From the NCBI GenBank assembly GCA_016297415.1, contig JAEDGQ010000018.1, positions 1 through 27,579 on the forward strand: 27,579 nt of DNA, read 5' to 3'. This DNA comes from Treponema sp. Its GTDB lineage: Bacteria > Spirochaetota > Spirochaetia > Treponematales > Treponemataceae. A program made the translations under genes and the position numbers. Under the pieces are notes generated by a model, which was not told where the DNA came from, searched no databases, and worked only from the letters and a program-made list of their open reading frames with translations. How positions within the stretch are numbered: position 1 is the stretch's first letter; every line of letters begins with the position of its first letter. Shown here one piece after another: positions 8,124 to 13,459 of this stretch.

Positions 8124-8157
8124 CACGGTTTTGGGTCTTTTATGAACTAAAACCGTG
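8124..8157 (+). promoter_or_regulatory. Stem-loop between precursor and maturase genes
   Basis: CACGGTTTT (8124-8132) and AAAACCGTG (8149-8157) form a perfect 9-bp stem with a 16-nt loop, 22 nt after the precursor stop. No T run follows, so it is not a classical terminator. It may be an RNA-stability or processing element, or a partial block, which would leave more precursor mRNA than enzyme mRNA, as is common in peptide operons. Confidence 0.6.
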
Positions 8158-8173
8158 TAATGGAGAACGACTT

Positions 8174-8356
8174 ATGAAAGAATGTTCATGGTGTTATAAA
8201 AAAATTGAACTAAGTAATGAAAAAAAAGAAGAAAATAATATAAAAATTTTTGAAAATGGTACCAGATACTCAAAAGATTGGGGCTATTTTTGTTGCGAAG
8301 AATGTTTTAATGATTTCTTTGACATACACCCAAAAAAGAAAAATCGAGTAAGCTAA
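8174..8356 (+). CDS. Small Cys-rich zinc-ribbon-like protein
   Basis: A 60-residue protein. The frame is open from before 8174, but the ATG at 8174 has GGAGA 7 nt upstream and gives a sensible start (MKECSWCYKK). CSWC near the N-terminus and FCCEECF near residue 40 give a CX2C...CCX2C arrangement typical of treble-clef or zinc-ribbon knuckles, and the rest is polar and charged. It probably binds metal and may act as a chaperone or accessory factor. A second modified peptide is an alternative, though it lacks the precursor's leader pattern. It sits between the precursor and the first radical SAM gene. Confidence 0.65.
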   Translation: MKECSWCYKKIELSNEKKEENNIKIFENGTRYSKDWGYFCCEECFNDFFDIHPKKKNRVS

Positions 8357-8380
8357 TATTTTTTGAATTTAGTACAAATT

Positions 8381-9397
8381 ATGGATAGCTTAAATCTTGA
8401 AATATCAAACCCTTGCAATGAACATTGCGTTCATTGTTTTAATATAACAAAAGGTTTTCTCTCTTGTGAAAATGCAAAAAATGTTCTTGAACAAGCAAAA
8501 AGTCTTGGAGCAAAAAAAGTAACAATAACTGGTGGCGAGGTACTTTTAAATCCAGACTGGAAAGAAATTGTAAAAACTGCTGATGAATTAGGTTTTAGAA
8601 TTTCTTTTTTTTCAAACGGTTCATTGATGAAAGAAGAAGATGTTGACTTCCTTTCAACTGTTAAAAATCTAAAAGAAGTCCAGTTTTCGCTTTATAGTCT
8701 TGAAGAAAATGACCATGATTCTGTAACAAATTTAAAAGGTTCGTGCGAAAAAACTAAAAAAGCAATTGAAATGCTTCGAAGAAGAAATGTTCCGATTTTT
8801 CTTTCTGTTCCTGCAATGCAAAATAATAAAAAATCATTTATCGATGTTCTTCGTTGGGCTGACGGTGAAAATATAAACAGTTGTTCAGATTGTTGGATTT
8901 TTGGAACTTCAGATTATAAAAAATCAAACCTTTCTCAAAGATTTTCAGATGTAGATTTAGAAAATTATTTTAAAGAATCCATGAAAGATAATGGATCATT
9001 ATCTTATGTTTGGGGAAAAGGATATGGAAAACGAAATCTTTCTCAAATAGATTTTTATGGTGGTGCTACAAATTCTCTTTGTATAAACGGAAATGGTGAT
9101 ATTTTTCCAATGATTGGTTGGTATGAAAAAGTGGGAAATATTGAAACAGATTCCTTAAAAGACATTTATGAAAATCATCCGTTATTGAAAAAAATCAGAA
9201 CAATAAAGGCAAGTGATTTTCCAGAATGTGTAAATTGCCAAGATTCCGATTTTTGTGATTTTTGTCCAAGTCCGCATTTAACAGCAAACAATGGCGAACT
9301 TTATAAACTAGATAACGATTATTGTCATTTTGTTCATTTAAGAAAAATGTACGCAAAAAGACGAGATGAAATATTAAATAAAAGCGAGGAAAAATAA
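8381..9397 (+). CDS. Radical SAM/SPASM peptide maturase without RRE
   Basis: A 338-residue radical SAM enzyme. The CX3CX2C motif for the SAM-binding 4Fe-4S cluster is Cys12, Cys16 and Cys19 (NPCNEHCVHCF), followed by TGGEVLLNP for SAM binding. The C-terminal third has a SPASM-type auxiliary-cluster pattern (SLCINGNGDI, then CVNCQDSDFCDFC and a late DYCHF). There is no N-terminal PqqD/RRE domain. ATG at 8381 is preferred; a TTG at 8363 would add six residues and neither has a clear ribosome-binding site. It is clearly paralogous to the next gene (shared SLYS, EKT, NK and DV blocks). It probably modifies the 7976 peptide, relying on its partner's leader-binding domain. Confidence 0.88.
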   Translation: MDSLNLEISNPCNEHCVHCFNITKGFLSCENAKNVLEQAKSLGAKKVTITGGEVLLNPDWKEIVKTADELGFRISFFSNGSLMKEEDVDFLSTVKNLKEVQFSLYSLEENDHDSVTNLKGSCEKTKKAIEMLRRRNVPIFLSVPAMQNNKKSFIDVLRWADGENINSCSDCWIFGTSDYKKSNLSQRFSDVDLENYFKESMKDNGSLSYVWGKGYGKRNLSQIDFYGGATNSLCINGNGDIFPMIGWYEKVGNIETDSLKDIYENHPLLKKIRTIKASDFPECVNCQDSDFCDFCPSPHLTANNGELYKLDNDYCHFVHLRKMYAKRRDEILNKSEEK

Positions 9398-9401
9398 AAA
9401 C

Positions 9402-10871
9402 ATGCTTTACCGACAGAAAAAAGATACTTACATCCGTAACTACGACGGTGCAGGTTACATCACATCAACTGGAATCTGGAACGACAGAATGGTAAACGAA
9501 AGCGGTACAGTCTTCTTGTGTGCTTTGTCTCGTGAACCTCAGACTTTGGACGAACTTGCAGAGAAAATTGTAAAATCATTCGTTGATGTTGATATTGAAA
9601 CAATCAAAAAAGATGCAGAAGAATTTTATGAAACTTTGATTGAAGACGGCTTTATTATCAAAGGTGAAACTAAAGAAGAACTTGATGCTAAGGACACAGG
9701 CTTTACATATAACGCTATTCAACCAAAGACAAATCGTGATGATTTTACTCCAACAATTCAGCGAGCAGATACCGACACTCAGGAATTTTTGGAAAAGCAC
9801 TTCAAAGACAAGCCTCACTTGACTTCATTTCAGATTGAATTGACAAGTCGTTGTAACGAGCGTTGTGTTCATTGCTACATTCCACATGACCTCAAGCTTT
9901 ACGATATTACAGAAGAAATGTATTACAGCGTTCTGGAACAGCTTAGTAAAATGGGCGTTTTGTCTGTTACTTTGAGCGGTGGCGAATGTATGCTTCACCC
10001 AAAATTCAAAGAGTTCTTGAGAGCAGCAAAAAAATACGATTTTTATGTAAACATTCTTTCAAATCTCACCCGACTCGATGATGAAATTATTGAAATTATG
10101 AAAGAAGGAAATGTTTCTTCTGTTCAAACTTCTCTTTATTCCATGATTCCAGAACATCACGATGCAATTACGACAATCAAAGGAAGCTTTGAAAAAACTC
10201 GCGATGCAATTTTGAAATTGATTGAAAACGATTTACCAGTTCATGTTTCCTGCCCGACTATGAAAGGAAACAAAAACGATTTTGGCGATGTAATGAAATG
10301 GTGTCACGAACACAAAATCCGTGCGCAAACAGATTACATTATGATGGCTGAATTCAATCACGAAACTTCAAACCTCGCTCACCGATTGTCAGTTGAAGAA
10401 GCTGGCGAAGTAATCAAACAGATTTCTTTTGGTGATGAAGATTATCAGAAAGCAATTATGGCTCCAGATTTTGTGGAAAATTGCAATAAAGCACAATTCA
10501 ATCCTGAACGCAGACTTTGTGGAGTTGGAATTTCCAGCTGTTGTATGGTTGCAAACGGAAATGTCTATCCTTGTGCTGGATGGCAGGAAATGGTTTTGGG
10601 AAATCTCAACGAAGATACTTTGCAGAACATCTGGGACAATTCTGAAAAAATCAAATGGCTTCGCGGTTTAAAAATGAAGGACTTGGGTAACGGTGAATGC
10701 TGCAAGTGTGACAAGGCCGCTTTCTGTGCTCCGTGCATGGTTCGCAATGCAAACGAAAGCCCAACAGGAAATCCACTGGAAATCAACCGTCACTTCTGCG
10801 CAGTTGCTCAAAAAAACAAGGAAATCGTTTTGAATTGGCGTGAAGCACAATTTAAAGCTTTAAATCATTGA
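9402..10871 (+). CDS. Radical SAM/SPASM maturase with N-terminal RRE
   Basis: A 489-residue enzyme. Residues 1 to about 95 resemble a PqqD-like RiPP recognition element (a winged-helix fold with LDELAEKIVKSF and ETLIEDGFI), which in known systems docks the precursor leader. The radical SAM core carries Cys151, Cys155 and Cys158 (RCNERCVHCY) and SGGECMLHP. The C-terminal SPASM region is Cys-rich (RRLCGVGISSCC, YPCAGW, ECCKCDKAAFCAPC, HFC), enough for two auxiliary clusters. GAGGA lies about 11 nt before the ATG, and the gap to the previous gene is 4 nt. Its base composition is less AT-rich than its paralogue. The reaction (thioether, C-C or other crosslink) cannot be read from sequence. Confidence 0.9.
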   Translation: MLYRQKKDTYIRNYDGAGYITSTGIWNDRMVNESGTVFLCALSREPQTLDELAEKIVKSFVDVDIETIKKDAEEFYETLIEDGFIIKGETKEELDAKDTGFTYNAIQPKTNRDDFTPTIQRADTDTQEFLEKHFKDKPHLTSFQIELTSRCNERCVHCYIPHDLKLYDITEEMYYSVLEQLSKMGVLSVTLSGGECMLHPKFKEFLRAAKKYDFYVNILSNLTRLDDEIIEIMKEGNVSSVQTSLYSMIPEHHDAITTIKGSFEKTRDAILKLIENDLPVHVSCPTMKGNKNDFGDVMKWCHEHKIRAQTDYIMMAEFNHETSNLAHRLSVEEAGEVIKQISFGDEDYQKAIMAPDFVENCNKAQFNPERRLCGVGISSCCMVANGNVYPCAGWQEMVLGNLNEDTLQNIWDNSEKIKWLRGLKMKDLGNGECCKCDKAAFCAPCMVRNANESPTGNPLEINRHFCAVAQKNKEIVLNWREAQFKALNH

Positions 10872-10895
10872 TATGTGGTTGAAGAATTGCAGAAT

Positions 10896-11660
10896 ATGAA
10901 AATTTGCGATTACCACATCCATATCGGTCAATTTAACGAGACATACTATGATTATCATGATGTCTTTAATTCTCTGAAATTGAATGCTGTTGAACATTGT
11001 GTTTGTGCATATTTGACTCCTCGATTTGACTCGGAAAAAATTGCAATTCAATTCTATGAATCAGTAGTACATGAACTCGGTGAGGCACAATGCTTTGCAG
11101 AGTCTCTAAAATTAGATGTTAAATTTTTATATTGGGCAGATCCGTTAGTTTTGCAACATATTTCACTTGAAAAGATATTTGGTAAGTTTAAGTATTTCGG
11201 AATTGCAATTCATCCAGGACTTCATATTTGGAGCAAAGAATATTCTGAATTATTAACGGAGATTTTCATTTTTGCAAATAAAAATAGTATTCCCATTTTT
11301 ATTCATACAGGTGTTTCTGCATATGATGAGCCATTGCAGTTTGAAAAATGGTTTGCAGATTTTCCCACTGTTGAAGTACATTTAGCTCATTGTAAAGATT
11401 CAAAACCAATAATTATGCTTTTTGAGCGTTATACTCAAATTTATGGTGATACAGCATTTTGTCCCAAAGATTCTTACGAAGAAATTTGTGCAGCGGGTTT
11501 TATGGAAAGAATGTTGTTTGGAACAGATTTTCCAATTACGCATTATTATCAAAAAGTAAGGAATAATTCAATCAAAGAAAATGCAAATTTGGACGAACTA
11601 AAAGAGAATTACAAAGCATTATTAGCAGAATCTTCAGGAGTCATATATGCCACCGTTTGA
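10896..11660 (+). CDS. Amidohydrolase-fold metal-dependent hydrolase
   Basis: About 254 residues with the amidohydrolase TIM-barrel signature: HxH after the first strand (CDYHIHIG, His7 and His9), a mid-chain IFIHTG histidine, VHLAHCK and a late metal-ligand aspartate in LFGTDFPI. It belongs to the Amidohydrolase_2/TatD-like group; the substrate is unknown. GTG at 10875, 3 nt after the radical SAM stop, would add seven residues. ATG at 10896 gives a start more like family members, but neither has a clear ribosome-binding site. Co-transcription suggests a role in peptide tailoring, such as deamidation or hydrolysis of a side chain or the leader. That is inference from context. Confidence 0.75.
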   Translation: MKICDYHIHIGQFNETYYDYHDVFNSLKLNAVEHCVCAYLTPRFDSEKIAIQFYESVVHELGEAQCFAESLKLDVKFLYWADPLVLQHISLEKIFGKFKYFGIAIHPGLHIWSKEYSELLTEIFIFANKNSIPIFIHTGVSAYDEPLQFEKWFADFPTVEVHLAHCKDSKPIIMLFERYTQIYGDTAFCPKDSYEEICAAGFMERMLFGTDFPITHYYQKVRNNSIKENANLDELKENYKALLAESSGVIYATV

Positions 11661-12218
11661 TATTTATTATCGTGGGTCTAATCTGTCTTATGGAAATGCG
11701 ATTAGCCAGATGATGCAAAATCTGCTGTAAAGAAAAATCCAACGGACTATATTTCATGGTACCTGCTCGGACAAATTTTTCTTTATAGAGCTGGGAAATA
11801 CAGCAATGTAGTGAATATAGAAAAATCTCTCAAGGCTTTTTCTAAGGCAATTGTCTATATAGATGCTGATATTAATTCTAGTGAAGATGCCAGATTGCCA
11901 GCTTCCCAAATTTTATATCATAACGGACTTGCCACTTTTTTTATAAGCAATGATTGTCTTGTTGTAAATGATTTTGAAAACTCCGAAAAGTATTTGAATT
12001 CAGCTTTAAAGTCATTTGAAGTTTCCATTCAGCTTAACTCTGAAAATCTTCCAGCCCAATATGAACGTGCAAAGATGCTTCATTTCCTCAAAAATGATGA
12101 ATTAGCTCTGGAAGTATTATGTGATTTATTTGAAACAGAAAAATCCTATGCATTAAAAGCCGTAAATGATAAAAACTTTGAAACAATATGGCCACAAATT
12201 GAAGATTGCATTAAATGA
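11647..12218 (+). pseudogene. Frameshifted TPR-repeat protein gene
   Basis: AGGAG at 11636-11640 precedes an ATG at 11647 that overlaps the amidohydrolase end. This frame runs 27 codons (MPPFDIYYRG, ending MMQNLL) to a stop at 11728-11730. A second frame is open from about 11706 (DDAKSAVKKNPTDYISWYLLGQ) to 12218 and carries TPR-like helical repeats (for example GQIFLYRAGKY and LQ/ALK-type helices). Joining the two near 11700 restores one protein of about 190 residues, so a single indel is the simplest reading. The last codons and stop lie inside the right 44-bp repeat, so the C-terminus may be truncated. Sequencing error or recoding are alternatives, but no slippery run is present. Confidence 0.72.
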
Positions 12219-12254
12219 ATTTCCCATAATTGTATGATACTTCAATCAGCGTTA
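12211..12254. repeat. 44-bp direct repeat, right copy
   Basis: Identical to 6647-6690. Read on the minus strand it holds the first five codons of the XRE gene and its upstream DNA, but the rest of the gene is missing; the frame instead runs into the end of the TPR gene. It is therefore a broken duplicate of the regulator's 5' end and marks the right edge of the radical SAM block. Confidence 0.92.
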
Positions 12255-12261
12255 CGCAAGT

Positions 12262-12313
12262 TTGACAAGACGCAAAATGGGTGATAAATTTGCCTAATTA
12301 CCTCAATTGAGGT
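12262..12313 (+). promoter_or_regulatory. Promoter and CAATTG-centred operator, right cassette
   Basis: TTGACA at 12262-12267, a 17-nt spacer and TAAATT at 12285-12290 form a good promoter for the lipoprotein at 12415. The 14-bp palindrome ACCTCAATTGAGGT at 12300-12313 covers the expected start of transcription, a classic repressor position. Spacing from TTGACA to the palindrome equals that in the left cassette, and the palindrome arms differ by paired changes (CT/AG against CC/GG), as expected for a binding site. Confidence 0.62.
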
Positions 12314-12414
12314 CTTGAATAGATAACAGACTTCAAAAAGAGGTTCAAAATATCATTAAAGATGACGGGTTTTATATGAAATCCATCAATTTCTTCGTTA
12401 AAAGAGAGGACATT

Positions 12415-13281
12415 ATGAAAAAGACAAGTTTAATGGCTGCTGCAGTTATATCGATTGCAGCTATTATTACAGGATGTGGCTCAACATCAACAGTTACTAA
12501 ATCTGATTTTAAGGGTGATGCTGCTGTAATGGCAAAAACAAATAAAACAATTATTGATTACCAGGGGGCAACATTTGGTACTCCTGTACCACAGTGGGTA
12601 ATTTCTGTAGCTGAAGGTAATTATACTGTTGAAGCACTTAAAAAGCAGATTCCTGGAATTGAAGGTAAAAAGCCTTTTGTAACTCTTGCCCGTGGTGACA
12701 ATCTTGATTTTGTAAGGGAATGGACAAATACAACTCGTATCGAGACAGTAGTTGGCGATGAAATGCAGCGTATCGTTGGAAAGGCAGTTTCAGCATCACA
12801 GACAGGTTCCACAAAATATGTCGGTGACCAGCAGTCAGCAACAGTTCTTGAACAGAAATTGAATATGTATAAAGAGGCCGTTTCTGCAGTTGAACTTAAT
12901 GGTCTGGAAAGCATTACAGAATATTGGGTAAAAGTAAATCTTGCACCAACAGATGACGAAATTGCAGCAGCAGAAGCATCTGCAACAAGAGAAGCAAAAA
13001 AAGCTGGTGGAAGTAAAGAAGACATTGCTGATAGAAAAGCTGAAATAATGGCAAATTACATCAAAGAGAACTCAAAAAAATATTATGAATATTATGCAGT
13101 TTGGGGTATGAAACAGGAACTTTATGATATTCAGATTAAAAAAGCAATGGAAAGTGTTGAAGACAATACTGATGAAGGAAAAGCTCTCAAGTCTTCACTT
13201 TCATTGAAACTTCAGTCAATGATGATTTCTTCAAATGACTCATCTGTAAATGATGCGGCTGAAGGTCAGATTGGAGAGTAA
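12415..13281 (+). CDS. Envelope lipoprotein, possibly LPP20-like
   Basis: A 288-residue lipoprotein. ATG at 12415 is chosen over an in-frame ATG at 12376 because AGAGGA lies just upstream and the product then starts with a clean signal peptide (MKKTSLMAAAVISIAAIITG) and a lipobox cysteine at residue 20. A segment with PQWV and then a region similar in style to LPP20-type proteins (DEMQRIVGKAVSASQ) follows, and then an Ala/Glu/Lys-rich helical stretch. Function is unknown. The CAATTG operator overlaps its promoter, and a terminator at 13306 ends the unit. Confidence 0.75.
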   Translation: MKKTSLMAAAVISIAAIITGCGSTSTVTKSDFKGDAAVMAKTNKTIIDYQGATFGTPVPQWVISVAEGNYTVEALKKQIPGIEGKKPFVTLARGDNLDFVREWTNTTRIETVVGDEMQRIVGKAVSASQTGSTKYVGDQQSATVLEQKLNMYKEAVSAVELNGLESITEYWVKVNLAPTDDEIAAAEASATREAKKAGGSKEDIADRKAEIMANYIKENSKKYYEYYAVWGMKQELYDIQIKKAMESVEDNTDEGKALKSSLSLKLQSMMISSNDSSVNDAAEGQIGE

Positions 13282-13305
13282 AAACTGATAATCTAGCAGA
13301 GGGCA

Positions 13306-13375
13306 GTCTAAAAAGCTAAATATGCGCTGGTGAGTTTGCGTTGATATTAAAAACTTTTTAGACAGCTCTTTTTTT
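13306..13375 (+). terminator. Intrinsic terminator after the lipoprotein gene
   Basis: GTCTAAAAAG at 13306-13315 pairs perfectly with CTTTTTAGAC at 13354-13363 and is followed by a run of seven T residues at 13369-13375. The loop is long (38 nt). It lies 25 bases after the lipoprotein stop. Confidence 0.65.
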
Positions 13376-13459
13376 GAAAAAAGTCGATTTAAAAAAGCAG
13401 TTTTACATAAGACTATTTTTTCAAACCGATTTTGAGGAATGTTAAGTAAGGAGCAGATT

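Noticed and set aside
6647..12254. Prophage or integrative element with its own recombinase
   Set aside because: Direct repeats and an XRE gene are present, but no integrase, transposase, structural phage gene or tRNA target site is seen in the window.
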